Below are positions 1-10,408 of a stretch of DNA of 64,000 nt, in pieces (position 1 is the stretch's first letter; each line of letters begins with the position of its first letter). The notes below the pieces were generated by a model. That model was not told the origin of the DNA and searched no databases. It was given only the letters and a program-made list of their open reading frames with translations. Location: NCBI GenBank assembly GCA_948474755.1, contig CAOLHI010001028.1, forward strand, positions 310,001 through 374,000. Direction: 5' to 3'. Source of the DNA: Ctenosaura bakeri. Lineage: Eukaryota > Chordata > Lepidosauria > Squamata > Iguanidae. Both the position numbers and the translations under genes were made by a program.

Positions 1-1150
1 TAGTGTAGACTTTGTACGCTGTTGTCACCTGAAGAGGGTTCCCAAATTTTAACCACTTGCCACCTACAGTTAAAAAAAAGACAAAGATGAACAAGACAAG
101 AATGACGGCCAAGACAAAAACCCAACAAATCTTGTTCATTTTTGCCATTGTAGTACTTTGCATATGTGTGTGTGTGTGTGTCAGGTAACGTTTTTCCAGG
201 AATCCATCATGCCTGGAACCAGAAGTAACATACTCTTATTTGTGAGACAAGTTGGTCCCATGGGGGTGGTGGGGTAGCACTGGAAATCTCAATGTATTCA
301 GGAAATGGTAGAAATTGACCTTTCTACGAACCCCAACCCCTAATACATTAGAATTCCCATGGAGTCAAAAAATACTGCAAAATTTGTTCAATGCAAGTTT
401 GCTTGCTTGTTTGCTTTTTTAATCTATGTGGCTGGGGTTAAAGTTAGAGCTGATTAACAAATCCAAACGTAGCAATGTCCCATAGATGGAAAGCATCGTG
501 CACTTTCCATATCTATGTCACTAAATGAAGACGGTCCATGGAAATTATATTTTTGACCTGCAGATTTCCTTCCACTGCAGAAACAAGTTTTCTTTAGCCA
601 CTTCCTCACCTTAACTTTCTCAATTATCGTCCCATCATACTGCCAGAATGGGAGCGTGACCCGAACACTCCCCTCTGCACTCAGCTGGCTGCCTGTGGAA
701 GGATAATGTGAGCAACATGCGCCTTTCTTCCACAGAGCATCCAGCCATTCCCATGCTTTGCTGGGGAACAAAGCACCTAAATCGTGCTTCCTCCCTTTCT
801 GCATGGCCGCTGTTGACAGGAGCATTGCACGATTGGGGGCCATTACCAGATTTTTTTCCAGTAATGGAATATCTCATGATCACAACAGGTGGGGAAGCAT
901 TGGCAATGGGACCACAATGATGTTGTGTGAAAGCAAGACCTGTGGACCGGTGGTAATGTGTCCGCATCATGGGACAGTGATGTTGTGTAGAAATGGCCTT
1001 TGTTCATCATGCACAGATGAGTTTTCTACGTGCATCAGAACACATTCTGCACTGAATTCAGTTGCTGTTGCTATCATACGCCTACAAGACATTTCAGACC
1101 TGCAGCAAAGCTAATTGATTTATTTTTAAAAATTATTTATTTGATTCATA
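1..1150. other. Intergenic, no gene seen
   Basis: I find no credible exon here. A short TG microsatellite lies at about 163-180. The open frames at 450-1110 overlap on both strands and have no family resemblance. The last 40 bases are AT-rich and resemble a LINE tail leading into the SINE that follows. Confidence 0.5.
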
Positions 1151-1177
1151 GGTTGCTTTTCTCCCAAATGGGACTCA

Positions 1178-1376
1178 AACCTAAGGCGAAGCTCTCAGAG
1201 AGTTTTTTTTGGCATGATTTGTTTGGAGGGGGACTGCCATTGCCTTCCTCTGAGGCTGAGAGAGTGTGGCTTGCCCAAGGTCACCCAGTGGGTTGCCATG
1301 GTCAAATAAGAATTCATACCATGATTTTCTAGGGACCTAGTCCAGTGTTCAAACCACTGCAACACATTGGCTCTTC
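1178..1376 (-). repeat. tRNA-headed squamate SINE, minus strand (family A)
   Basis: Read on the minus strand this has the family A layout: a tRNA-like head with 'ggtttgaacactggact', then the block for 'gtgaccttgggcaagcca', 'ctctctcagcctcagaggaa' and 'ggcaatggca', and a tail near 'cttcgcctta'. It is diverged (several percent by eye), and the far 3' tail is lost. Confidence 0.8.
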
Positions 1377-1567
1377 TGAATTCAGATAGATGTGGTTTAA
1401 CACAAGCTGAAAACAAATCCCTTCATTTTCAAGTGCTTAAATTTTTCAGGAATTCGTTATCTGAGACAGTTTAATTACCTTCCATGCACTGGTTGCCAGT
1501 GTCAGGGAAGACAAAATATGCAGTCATCCTATTCTGTATATTGAAGCATGCCTATAGTTTGGGTGCT

Positions 1568-1583
1568 TTTATTGCAGTTTATT
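1568..1583 (-). promoter_or_regulatory. Candidate polyadenylation signals of the NAT gene
   Basis: Two AATAAA hexamers on the minus strand (TTTATT at 1568-1573 and 1578-1583) lie 108-123 bases beyond the NAT stop codon. That gives a short 3' UTR, which is normal for this gene family. Cleavage position was not determined. Confidence 0.5.
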
Positions 1584-1690
1584 ACAGGATGATGATGGAT
1601 TAAACTTTAATCTATCATTTAGTAAATCATTAAACAGACAGTAAATCATGCTGCAGAGATATAACATTGTGCAACATTTTCTCCTCCACG

Positions 1691-2563
1691 CTAGACAGTA
1701 TAAAGTCCTGGATGGTTAAGTGGAACTAGTTTGCTCTCCAAAGTTATGCCAAATTTCTCCTTCAACGTTTGCTCCACCTCGTCATCGTTTAACACTTTGA
1801 ATTCCACCAGATCCATGTTCTCCCGGTAGTTGTATTTTGTCTCTGAAAATGTCCACCCAAGCAGAGCTCGAAAACCATCTTTAGTTTGCAAGGTACAGAT
1901 AGATTTCCTTGTAAACAGGGAGTCTGGAGACGTTTGGAGGTAAGAGCATTGGAATTGAAAGTTTTCTATTGCCTGCGGCTCAAGGGTGAATAAATAGATC
2001 TTCCTGCACCCCCCTTTTTCTATCAGATCTGGCTTGGCAAAGTTTGAGTCTGGGATGTATGGATTCCTTCGAATTTTCTCAAGGTACCAAGTACCATTCT
2101 CTTCTATGAAGCGAAAGATCCCTGGTGTCTGAGGCTGGTCTTTGCCAGACACCAGTTCCATGGGTTGCCATATTTGGTAAGCAGAACCATAGCCACCATC
2201 AACGATGTAGGCTTTGCCATCAATCACGACCTTCATGATGAGATGGTTCATGTGAATACCGTAGTCGTTCTGCTGTGGATTGTAGACGTAGGCCCCTAGA
2301 AGGGTTGTGTCGTACCCCAGGCTCTTTAGGACCCAGGATAACAACTGGTTGTTCTCCATGCACCAGCCTCCTCGCTTTTTCCTCACAATTTTGTGGTAAA
2401 TTTGACCCAGATCCAAAGAAATGGTTTCTCCACAGTGAATACTGAGGTTTTCAAAAGGCACTGCTCGGATATGGTGCTCCAAGATTGCAGTTAATGTTTC
2501 CAAATCGAGTTTTTCCACAGAGCCTTTGTAGCCAGTTCTTGTGAAATATTCTTCGACGTTCAT
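1691..2563 (-). CDS. NAT: Arylamine N-acetyltransferase, complete single-exon reading frame
   Basis: This encodes a cytosolic enzyme that moves an acetyl group from acetyl-CoA to arylamines and hydrazines by a ping-pong mechanism through a cysteine thiolate. The frame from the chosen ATG is 290 residues, the usual vertebrate NAT length. The catalytic triad is intact: Cys68 in RGGWCMENN, His107 in GIHMNH and Asp122 in IVDGG. The vertebrate SGKDQPQ loop follows at about residues 139-145, and the C-terminus ends near the usual point. The ATG at 2561-2563 was chosen over an ATG 64 codons upstream because a splice acceptor (tttgcag, exon starting at 2568) sits five bases before it; the upstream extension is therefore intron. 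An upstream non-coding exon is implied but not located. Residues 125/127/129 are Tyr/Ser/Tyr, a mix of the human NAT1 and NAT2 patterns. I cannot say which mammalian NAT, if either, is the closer relative. No frameshift or stop is present, so it looks functional. Confidence 0.95.
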   Translation of the reverse strand: MNVEEYFTRTGYKGSVEKLDLETLTAILEHHIRAVPFENLSIHCGETISLDLGQIYHKIVRKKRGGWCMENNQLLSWVLKSLGYDTTLLGAYVYNPQQNDYGIHMNHLIMKVVIDGKAYIVDGGYGSAYQIWQPMELVSGKDQPQTPGIFRFIEENGTWYLEKIRRNPYIPDSNFAKPDLIEKGGCRKIYLFTLEPQAIENFQFQCSYLQTSPDSLFTRKSICTLQTKDGFRALLGWTFSETKYNYRENMDLVEFKVLNDDEVEQTLKEKFGITLESKLVPLNHPGLYTV

Positions 2564-2580
2564 GATTCCTGCAAAGCAAG
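2564..2580 (-). other. 3' splice site before the NAT coding exon
   Basis: Read on the minus strand the sequence is cttgctttgcag followed by gaatc and the ATG. The exon begins at 2568. Vertebrate NAT genes typically have one intronless coding exon preceded by distant 5' UTR exons, which this site fits. Confidence 0.8.
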
Positions 2581-2879
2581 TGTCCAAGAAACTAATTAAA
2601 AGGGATGAAGGTGTGAAATGCTTCCTGTGCTTTCTTGCCAACACATGTGCTGGTCTGTTGGATTTAAAAAAAAATAAAAAAAAAGCCGATGTTTCAAAGA
2701 AATTATGGAGCTGAAGCAAAGACATGTGGAGAAAAAAACACACCTTTGGAATCATTTAATTCATAGGAGACCCGTCCCTTATGAGACATCTGTACTCCTC
2801 TTACAGCTTGCAGTGAGAGTATTTCTCAGTTGACCTACGGGATATATTTTTCTCTGTGTCAGGAACAAGAGACTTATAT

Positions 2880-3085
2880 CCTTATCATACTACATCATTA
2901 TACCACTATATTCCACTTTAAATGCCATGGCAACCTCCTGTGGAATTCTGGGGTGTGTAGTTTAGTGAGGCCCAACAGTTCTTGCACTAGACATTCTAAA
3001 TGCCCTTCCCGGAACTGCAGATCCCAGGATTTCATAGGATGTTGCCACGCCAGTTAAAGTGGAATGTGGTGCCGTAACACTTTAC
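2880..3085. mobile_element. Palindromic MITE, diverged
   Basis: A left arm with 'ttccactttaaatgccatgg' and a right arm with 'cagttaaagtggaatgtggt' form an inverted repeat. Between them are the 'gtagtttagtgagg' and 'ctgcagatcccagga' blocks found in the other roughly 200-bp MITEs of this window. Ends are worn. Confidence 0.65.
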
Positions 3086-3580
3086 TGTGAAAAGGATCCA
3101 CAGTCCTTCAACAGAGTACATGGTTAGGGTGCAGAAGGTGTTGATATGAGAAGTTGTGGTCTCTTGCTCTCATGAAAAAACTGACACAACAGGTTCACCA
3201 CTCAAACAATGAACTCCTTTATTACAAACTGATTTCCACTTGCAGGAAATAAAAGCATTTCTTTTATTAACAGAAATAGAGATAATCGAGATCAACCTGG
3301 TGCTCATGTATTAACTTGAAGTGTGTTTGTGTGTGAATGTGTGTATGCACGTTATATCTTTTGTTAAAGAATGCTGACAGTCTGCACAATTTATTCTATT
3401 CTGTTGAAGTTAAACTTCTTTCAATTAAATTATATTTATGCAGTATGTCTATACACACACACGCACACATAGATGTATATATATATATATATATGTTATA
3501 TAATTAATTTTTTTCCATTACATTTCACCTTTGTGTTCTTCATTCTCATAAAGGAGAATGAGTAATTCCTATGATATTCT
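3086..3580. other. Intergenic, AT-rich with simple repeats
   Basis: No gene or recognised element. It contains a CA/TG-rich stretch near 3320-3345 and an ACAC then (AT)n microsatellite at about 3452-3495. Confidence 0.5.
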
Positions 3581-3589
3581 CCCCGCTGG

Positions 3590-3765
3590 ATGAGAATGCT
3601 AAGATTTAGCACAGTTCCTGATCGTGGTTCATGCATAACAAAGCATTTGAACAGAAATATGCTCTTATTCTGTGCAGAAACACATTTTTCTGATACCCGT
3701 GGTTTTTCTGTTCAGAAAACAGGTATTTTGTGCCGAAATATATTTCCTTTGCAGAAACGCATGCA
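3590..3765 (+). repeat. Dispersed repeat built from TGTGCAGAAA-like units
   Basis: The motif CAGAAA (or CCGAAA) recurs at 3652, 3675, 3713, 3734 and 3752, each embedded in T-rich sequence and most preceded by TG or TT, giving a spacing of about 18-23 bases with one degenerate unit. Related stretches occur at 23.1, 26.5 and 40.2 kb, and probably 18.3 kb. I do not recognise the family. Confidence 0.5.
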
Positions 3766-3939
3766 CGAGGAGAGAGAGAGACTCGGCCCTTTTAAAGGCC
3801 GCTGGAAAAGTGGAAGGACAGAGGATTAATTGAGACTCTCCCTGCCAGACGAGGACAGTTGATGAAGCTGTAAGCAAAGGTTTGTCATTGGCCATGGAGA
3901 ACCTCCCTCTTCAGAGGCTATGTATTGGGGCAGGCAAAG

Positions 3940-4075
3940 CACGTCCTTCCAGATGACGCTCGACTGCGTGTCCCAGCATTGCACACCGTTGGCTATGCTG
4001 GCCAGGGCTGTTGGAAGTTGCACTCCAAAAACATCCAGAGGGCTGCTTGGTTTCCACTTCTCATTGAATGCATCC
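3940..4075. mobile_element. Palindromic 'ACTCCCA' MITE
   Basis: The left arm 'ccttccagatgacgctcgac' pairs with the right arm 'gcactccaaaaacatccaga', around 'gttggctatgctggccaggg'. This hairpin type recurs at 8.9, 46.9, 50.7, 62.6 and 62.8 kb. Confidence 0.65.
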
Positions 4076-4124
4076 AGGCTCTTACAACTTCAACAGCTAC
4101 TTCCAAATTCCTCTGATTTCTAAT

Positions 4125-5070
4125 GGGCAATGATTCATCTTTTGAATGCAATTAGCACAGTAAAATCTTACTTCCTCACCACCACCGTCTTTGCTATAAA
4201 AGTGTATTATACGTATGTCTTTTGTCAAAATAACTTATTTCATGTTTTATGTCCTCCACATAATCTGGATAAATCAAAAACCACATGAAAAATTTTCTGT
4301 AATATATTTGTTAATATATATTAAAGAGCCGTTGTTTTCCAGTGCTCACTTGTTACAAACTGCAATTCAGGAAGCTCCTTTTTAGCTAACACCCGTCCTC
4401 TCTTCTGCTAATGAATTTCCACTAAGGATCCTACCAAAAGTAGGGGCTACACAGATTAAAGGTGTTTGAAAACATTTAATTAGAAGAAGCTTACCTGTTC
4501 AGCTGTATACTCTTTGCTATGAGGAGATATTAGTGTGTTTGGAGTCTGCCAAAAACACACGACGGCAATGGCAAGAAATTTGCAACTTCACTTCCGCAAA
4601 CTGTTCATTTTTTATTTCTCCTTTTTATGAGCATGTGCGTGTGGGCAGAATCTTACCCGGGGCCAGAAAGGACAAAGTCTATTTACAATGTTTATGTTCA
4701 TTGTGCTTCTTCTGATTGAACTTTGGTTCTTATAGTTTGATGAGGGGGACTTTTTTTTCCATTCTGCACAATTAAAAAGCAAGATGAAATTCATTCCTTT
4801 TGACTCACAAAGAGGGGGGAAATATTAATTTCTATTTGGAGTGTTACTTCAGCTTTAAATAGATGGAATATCAAGATCTCGTCTGTGCACACAAAGGAGA
4901 TCTCGGCTGTGTTTTTCTTGAACAGAAGTACACAACAGTCCCCTTCTAATACCCTCTCTTGGTGAGATTTTTAGAGTTTGGGCCAGGGCTGCTTGAACTC
5001 CCCCTTCGGATGTGTCATTTGGGTCCCTCTTAAGTGGATAACCAACTTCCTACAGTCTTGGAAGAGGAGA
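4125..5070. other. Intergenic, nothing recognised
   Basis: AT-rich DNA with no splice-bounded conserved frame and no repeat I can assign. Open frames at 4533-4794 are short, overlap on both strands, and are treated as chance. Confidence 0.4.
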
Positions 5071-5074
5071 CTAG

Positions 5075-5195
5075 GGTCTCTGTCACACCACACAAATATA
5101 GCACTTTGCTGCTCCTTTGACGGGTCCTCTTATGAAATCCTGGGATTTGTACTTTCAGGAGATACTTAAAATTCTCTGCCAGAGAGTGTTGTTGC
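5075..5195. mobile_element. Fragment of a roughly 200-bp MITE
   Basis: Contains 'cacaccacacaaatatagca', 'atcctgggatttgtactttc' and 'ctctgccagagag', the left arm and core of the MITE seen better at 55361 and 57085. The right arm is not recognisable. Confidence 0.5.
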
Positions 5196-5255
5196 TGCTC
5201 AGATTTCTACACATTAAAAGTGATCTCGGTCAGTCTTTTTCCAAGTAAGCATGCT

Positions 5256-5487
5256 TCTGCTGTTATTGTTGTTGTTATGTGACCTCAAGTTCACTCTAAC
5301 CTTTCTTTTGACACCTTCTTAAGGTTTTCTTGGCAAGATTTCTTCAGAGGTGGTTAGCCATTGTTTTCTTCTTGGGTTGAAAAAGTGTGACATCCTCAGG
5401 CCATCCAGCGAGTTTCCATGGATGATTGAGAATGTGAACCCTGCTCTCCTGGAGCTCTAGTCCAGCATTCAAACCACTAATTGGACA
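5256..5487 (-). repeat. tRNA-headed SINE, minus strand (family A)
   Basis: Nearly full length. It starts with the (GTT)n/(AAC)n tail, then the worn 'gtgacctcaagttcactcta' block, 'ttttcttggcaagatttctt', and ends with the head 'ccagcattcaaaccacta'. Confidence 0.8.
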
Positions 5488-5539
5488 GTCCCAATTAATC
5501 TTGGTCATCCCACTTGTACAGATGCTCTAAAAAAAATAC

Positions 5540-5763
5540 ACAGCGAGCCCTTGGCATCCACTCTGGCTTGGTTCCAGGACCCTTGGTGGATACCAAAATT
5601 GTTGGATGCTCAAGCCGACTATGTATGAAGATGTAGCAAAATGGCCTTCCTCATATAAAATGGGAAAAACAAAGTTTGATTTTTGGATTTTTCTATAAAT
5701 ATTTTCAAGTCATGGTCGGTTGAATCCGTGGGTAAAGAATCTGTCAATAGGGAGGGCTGATTG
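5540..5763. mobile_element. Non-autonomous pogo/Tigger-like MITE with TA target site
   Basis: The ends 'cacagcgagccc' and 'gggctgattg' are imperfect terminal inverted repeats flanked by TA. The phrases 'ggttccaggacccttggtgg', 'ggatgctcaagcc' and 'ggttgaatccgtgggta' are typical of Tigger-like (pogo, Tc1/mariner superfamily) elements. No transposase frame is present. Confidence 0.65.
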
Positions 5764-5832
5764 TACCAGTTCTGCTCTCTTCCTCCCACTTTCTCCCTCT
5801 GTCTTCAGCTTACTTCAGCTGATGCAGACGAA

Positions 5833-6034
5833 GGCCATTTCCACACCACACTGTTGTAGTGCTATCGTCCCACTTTCAACATCCTCTGGAATCTTGGGGT
5901 TGGCAGTTTAAGGAGAGGCACTAAGAATTCTCAGCTAGAGAGCTCTTTGGCCTCAGTAAACTGCAAATCCCTGAATTCCACTGGAAGTTGGAAGTGGAAT
6001 AATAGCACTGGAACAGTGCAGTGCGGAAATGGCC
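5833..6034. mobile_element. Roughly 200-bp GGCCATTTCC palindromic MITE
   Basis: Begins 'ggccatttccacaccacact' and ends 'gtgcagtgcggaaatggcc'. The long inverted arms carry 'ccactttcaacatcctctgg' and its reverse complement. Core blocks are 'ctcagctagagagctctttg' and 'ctcagtaaactgcaaatccc'. No protein is encoded. Confidence 0.8.
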
Positions 6035-6700
6035 TGAGTACAAAAGTAGTTTATACTCAACTCAGCCAGGGGAGAGGAAATGAGAGGGCAGAGTCTTGCC
6101 CTTCCCAGTGCATCCAGGCAAAAGCAAACTGCGGAAACCTTTCCTAATTGGTCTGTATTTTCTCATTAATATCTTCTGCCATCTAGAGTTCACTCTGATG
6201 TTTCTGGGTCACACATGAACTGGTTTTCAGGGAAATGTTGGAGGGTAGGCAGAATCACAATGGTGCATCCCTGGCATAACAAACCAAAAGCTGTGGATAT
6301 TACAACCGTGAAAGAATGAAAGCATTGAAGAAACAGGTCTCTCAGAGCTGGCCAGTTTTGTCTGTCTTTGCCACTGCTTTACAACACCAGGAAAAAAATG
6401 CACCCAGCAGCAATGCAGGAACAGGATTCTGGTTCAATTGTCTTGCAGTCCTTTCAGGCTGATGTATGAGGCAGCTCTCTATGTGTAAGGTTTCCAAGTC
6501 CATTCCCTCCCCCCCCCCGAGAAGCCATTGTTGGCAATGTTTTGCAAAAAAGTCCTTAAAATTCATGAGGGTGTCTTTTTACCTCCCCTGCAGAGAGACT
6601 GGAATTGATAGTTAAATTATTCTAGTCTTACTTCTCTGCAAGAATTCTGCTCCATTTCACAGCGGTTTGAAATGCTAAATATTTAACATTTGCATAGGAG
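6035..6700. other. Intergenic, nothing recognised
   Basis: No conserved frame or assignable repeat. A C-run at 6510-6518 is the only low-complexity feature. Confidence 0.4.
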
Positions 6701-6714
6701 GGGCTTTCAGCAAG

Positions 6715-6912
6715 GTGTGGTGCTTTGATCATTGGACTACAACCTTAGACTCCAGTGTTCAATCCCCCGCTTCGGCTGTGGAAACTCACTGAGTGACCCT
6801 GGGCACATCACACACTCTCAGCCCTAGAAAATCCTGCGATAGGTTTGCCTTGAGGGGTTGCTGTAAGTTGGAAACAACTGCAAAAAACAACTGGAAACAA
6901 CACAACAACAAC
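6715..6912 (+). repeat. tRNA-headed SINE (family A)
   Basis: Plus-strand copy with head 'gatcattggactacaacc', a worn B box ('gttcaatcccc'), 'gagtgaccctgggcacatca', and the tail 'gctgtaagttggaaacaact' ending in (AAC)n. The internal 'cctcagaggaaggcaatggc' segment is missing, so this copy is deleted internally. Confidence 0.75.
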
Positions 6913-6950
6913 AGCAGCAGCAGAAAGAGCTTTCAAGCATTCCCAGCCCT

Positions 6951-7175
6951 CCTAAAGCAGTGGTTAAATGCCAGTACTGCAAGCCACAAGGTTGTGAGTT
7001 CGATCCTGCCCGGCTCCAAGGTTGATTCAGCCTTCCATCCTTTCGCAGGTCGGTAAAATGAGTACCCAGCTTGTTGGGGGCATGTATAGAAATGTTTCGA
7101 AATACATGCTATTTTTAAGTTGTTCGCAACCTCGATCCATATGGAGAGGCGGGATACAAATAAATAAATAAAAAA
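6951..7175 (+). repeat. tRNA-headed SINE (family B)
   Basis: Carries 'gttcgatcctgcc' (Pol III B box), the central block 'ggtaaaatgagtacccagct', and the tail 'cctcgatccatatggagagg' followed by (AAAT)n. The first 30 or so bases of the head are missing compared with the copy at 9981. Confidence 0.85.
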
Positions 7176-7179
7176 AATA

Positions 7180-7372
7180 TGTAGTGATTATCCTTACAAC
7201 AACCCTGAAGTGTAAGTCACTATCATTATTTCTTCCCTCCCCCATATTACAGATGAGGGACTGAGGGATTGAGGCTGAGAAAGTGTGGCTCAGTTAGGGA
7301 CATCTAGTGAGTTCTTCACAAAGGTCAGACCTGAACTCAGCACTTCCTGCTCAACCAGCTAACACTCAGCCC
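7180..7372 (-). repeat. MIR-like CORE-SINE fragment, minus strand
   Basis: Reads 'atccttacaacaaccctgaa', then 'attacagatgagggactgag', 'gaggctgagaaagtgtggct' and 'cagacctgaactcagcactt'. This is the block order of the ancient MIR family seen in antisense. Diverged, as expected for its age. Confidence 0.55.
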
Positions 7373-7379
7373 CTATGCT

Positions 7380-7596
7380 ATACTGTTGTTTTTGTGTGTC
7401 CTTGAGGCATTTCTGACTTGCAACGACCCTAAGGCACTCCTGTTCTGAGGTTTTCTTGGCAAGAGTTGTTCACAGGGGGTTTCCCTTTGTCTTCCTCTGA
7501 GGCTGAGAGAATATGACTTGCCCAAGGTCACCCAGTGGGTTTCCATGACCAAACGGGGATCCAAGCTCTGGTCTCCAGAGTCATACCCCAGCATTC
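7380..7596 (-). repeat. tRNA-headed SINE, minus strand (family A)
   Basis: Full-length copy: 'gtgtccttgaggcatttctg', 'ggttttcttggcaagagttg', 'cttgcccaaggtcacccagt', and the head 'agtcataccccagcattcaa'. Confidence 0.85.
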
Positions 7597-7599
7597 AAA

Positions 7600-8860
7600 A
7601 ATAACCCTTCAGCATCACTGGACAGCTGCTAAGATGTGATGATGACCATGACTTCAAGCCAATCTCTCTGTTGCTCAGGGCTAGATCATGAAGCGATGGT
7701 TCCATGAAACCCCCTCTGCTGACAATAGGTTCCCCTGGACAAATGTTGTCTCAAAGCATAGCTGAGGCAACTGGACTAGGAGAGATGGGATAGTAGAATA
7801 ATAGTAAGAACAATGAGTAATGTTCCCATGGGGAAACAGCAATTTGAATTCTGGTCTCCCAGAGTTCTTATTGACACTCAAACCACTACGTTGCATTGGC
7901 TGTCACGCGACACAACACCACACTATCTCAGCACTCTCAAAAGATAAGTGCGAATCTCCTAGATTCCTCTCTGCTAAGTAAGTAAATCTTTGTGCTCTTA
8001 ATCCTCATGGACAAGAATAAATAATTCCTACAGTGTCATCCCAACTGGACAAGGATGGGGAAAAAATATATTAGCCAAAATGGTGTCCGATAATGATATT
8101 TTGCAACTTTGGGAATCCTGAAACATGCAGGTGCCGCCTGCCAGGCAGGCACAGGGAGTTAAAATGGCCAGCTGCTCCCCTGGAGTTAAACTCTTGTAGT
8201 TCCCCACCTATGATGACAAGTTTCCTCTTCAAGTAAGTTGAAGATGGGATTCAAGAGAGATTCTGGTCTCTAGCCTTCCTCCTTTTCTTTTTTCCACTTT
8301 TCCTCCTCTCCTCTTCTTCCTCCCCATCTCCTCTTCTCCTCCTCCGTCTTCTTCTTTGGTTTTCTTGTTGCTTTACCTTGACAATACCGCAATTTGTTCT
8401 AAGTGCTACAGCAGAACATTAATGACCACCAGATGTCACCATAATTTCACTTGCTCCATTTCTTTCTGCTCTGGCTCCTTAAGATACGCCTTGAACCGAA
8501 CAAATATTCAGAGAGTGAAAATATTTCAGCAGTAATAGATAGAAATGGGCAACCTCTCAGGCTTCCGTTTCTTAAAAGGCAGAGTAGTCAATCTTTGTCC
8601 TGGAGAGAAACTTGTACTATAAACCTTTTTGATAGGATGACCTGAACCTGTCAGCCAATTAATATAACAGGAAGATCTGTCAGGCTCGTTTGCTAGAACC
8701 AACATTAACTGACTATGCTGTGTCTTGTTTTGCTCTTAAAGTGAAGTTTCACTTGTGTTTTTGATAGATTGATTGACCAAGATCTGTAGCTCTTTGCACA
8801 GCATGCAAAATGGCTTACGACTTAACAAGAAGCTATAACAAAAAGCTAAGTGGGGGCAGG
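7600..8860. other. Intergenic, with a pyrimidine tract
   Basis: No gene seen. A C/T-only-rich tract of roughly 90 bases at about 8270-8358 (repeated tcctc/cttctt) is the main feature and could form purine-pyrimidine triplex or slip structures. Confidence 0.45.
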
Positions 8861-8861
8861 T

Positions 8862-8962
8862 TATCTTTTGGACTACAAATCCCAGAACCCCCAGTCAGCA
8901 TGTGTTGGCAGAGGATTTTGGGAACTGTCGTCAAAAAGTAGCTTTCTCAAGCTCTGGTGAAG
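8862..8962. mobile_element. Palindromic 'ACTCCCA' MITE
   Basis: The left arm 'ttttggactacaaatcccag' pairs with the right arm 'ttttgggaactgtcgtcaaa' around 'cagtcagcatgtgttggcag', a hairpin of about 100 bases. Confidence 0.65.
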
Positions 8963-9439
8963 AAACTGTAATACCACCAAAGAGAACAACAAAATATTTA
9001 ATTATAATTTAAAGCAGATTTGTGGAGAAATTATGTCCTGTGGACCATATACAGCCCCTGGACCCAACTTTGGTGGTCCTTAAAGCTCCCCAAGAAGTCC
9101 CCAAATCCCTCACCTCTCAAATGTTTAAAAAACGTTTTGACACAATTTTTGGGCAATATTAGCCCCGAAACTACACAGGAAGACCTCAAATACACAGAAA
9201 TAGGTGAAAGTACAGCCTCTCCGTTTCCATACCTGCTCTAAAGATAATAAATCTATTACAGCATCAGTCTTTGTGGATTGCAGCCCACATCTTTGGATAG
9301 GTTGCTCCCATTTTACAGATAGGCTAAAGAAAAGGAATTTGTATCAAAGACAAATGCATGCATCACACTTCCCTAGAAGGTTATATCTTTTCTTGGGCAT
9401 AAAGCAAAGACAAGCAGCAAAAATCAACATATAGCTCAA

Positions 9440-9610
9440 GGATGCCTAGTGAGGCTCCAGCTGAAAACTATGGAAGAGATACATAGGTCTGCCACAGGCT
9501 GCATGTTCTGCACACAGAAGGTCCAAAGTTCAGTCTCTGACATTTCTGGTTGAAGGAAAACTGCCTTATATCTAAATCCTCTCTGCTGAAGGTCCTTCTC
9601 TGAAAGGAAC
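9440..9610 (+). repeat. tRNA-like interspersed repeat fragment
   Basis: Contains 'ctgcatgttctgcacacaga', 'aggtccaaagttcagtctct' and 'gaaggaaaactgcctta', resembling a common lizard SINE whose head includes 'ggttcaatccctggca'. The B-box match is poor, so it is an old copy. Confidence 0.4.
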
Positions 9611-9980
9611 ATTAGCCCTTTTCAGAATTATCAAATAGTACTTGAATGGAAGCGGTCAACGGATTTCTTAAAAAAGAAGGAATGCAACGTGATGACAATA
9701 GATTTTGACAATTAGTATTATTAAATGAGATGTGTAAAAGTAGATTTAGAGTGTGTATTCTCTTGTTTTAGAACGTTTGCTTTCATATAGATGATAATTA
9801 TTTTTAGGTGAGTGATCATTAGTATAAAGTAATCTGGAGTATGTTGAAAAGTAATTGTGAACTTGAGAAATTAAGTAAGTAATTAAAATGATAAGTGATA
9901 AACAATAATTAATAATTATGAGATAACACGTATGATTTAATAGGTGTAAATGTTTAAGTAATATGAACTGTTTGCAATAA

Positions 9981-10218
9981 GGAGCCGTGGTGGCGCAGTG
10001 GTTGAATGCCAGTACTGCAAGCCACAAGGTTGTGAGTTCGATCCTGCCTGGCTCCAAGGTTGACTCAGCCTTCCATCCTTTCGCAGGTCGGTAAAATGAG
10101 TACCCAGCTTGTTGGGGGCGTGTATAGAAATGTTTCGAAATACATGCTATTTGTAAGTTGTTCGCCGCCTCGATCCCTATGGAGAGGGGAGGATACAAAT
10201 AAATAAATAAAAAAAATA
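9981..10218 (+). repeat. tRNA-headed SINE (family B), best full-length copy
   Basis: Starts 'ggagccgtggtggcgcagtg', which holds the Pol III A box (tggcgcagtgg). The B box is in 'gttcgatcctgcc'. The central block is 'ggtaaaatgagtacccagct', and the 3' end is 'cgcctcgatccctatggaga' plus (AAAT)n. The head and core resemble squamate ACA/Sauria-type SINEs. The tail differs and matches LINE-like ends at 56.5 and 58.5 kb. Confidence 0.9.
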
Positions 10219-10408
10219 AGGGCAGGAACCAATTTTAGTTATGTTTTGTTAGTATTTGTTTTAGTTATGAGTGGATGTCTATCAAGGTTTGTATGGATGA
10301 ATTGTTTGTTGTTGTTTTGTATGTTTGGATTGTGCTTTTTTTTTTAATCTTCAGATCATATCGTGTGGCTTCCAAACATGCATGCCAAGGAAAGTAGTAG
10401 TAACAATA

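Noticed and set aside
454..1114. Overlapping open frames of 70-129 codons near the left edge
   Set aside because: Both strands are open over the same DNA, no conserved motif is visible, and there are no convincing splice signals.
2564..2755. 64-residue N-terminal extension of the NAT frame
   Set aside because: A splice acceptor lies five bases before the inner ATG, and the inner start gives the exact family length. The extension is low-complexity (poly-Phe) intron.
9981..10055. tRNA gene
   Set aside because: A and B box-like sequences are present, but they belong to the SINE head. No cloverleaf with an anticodon arm is maintained.
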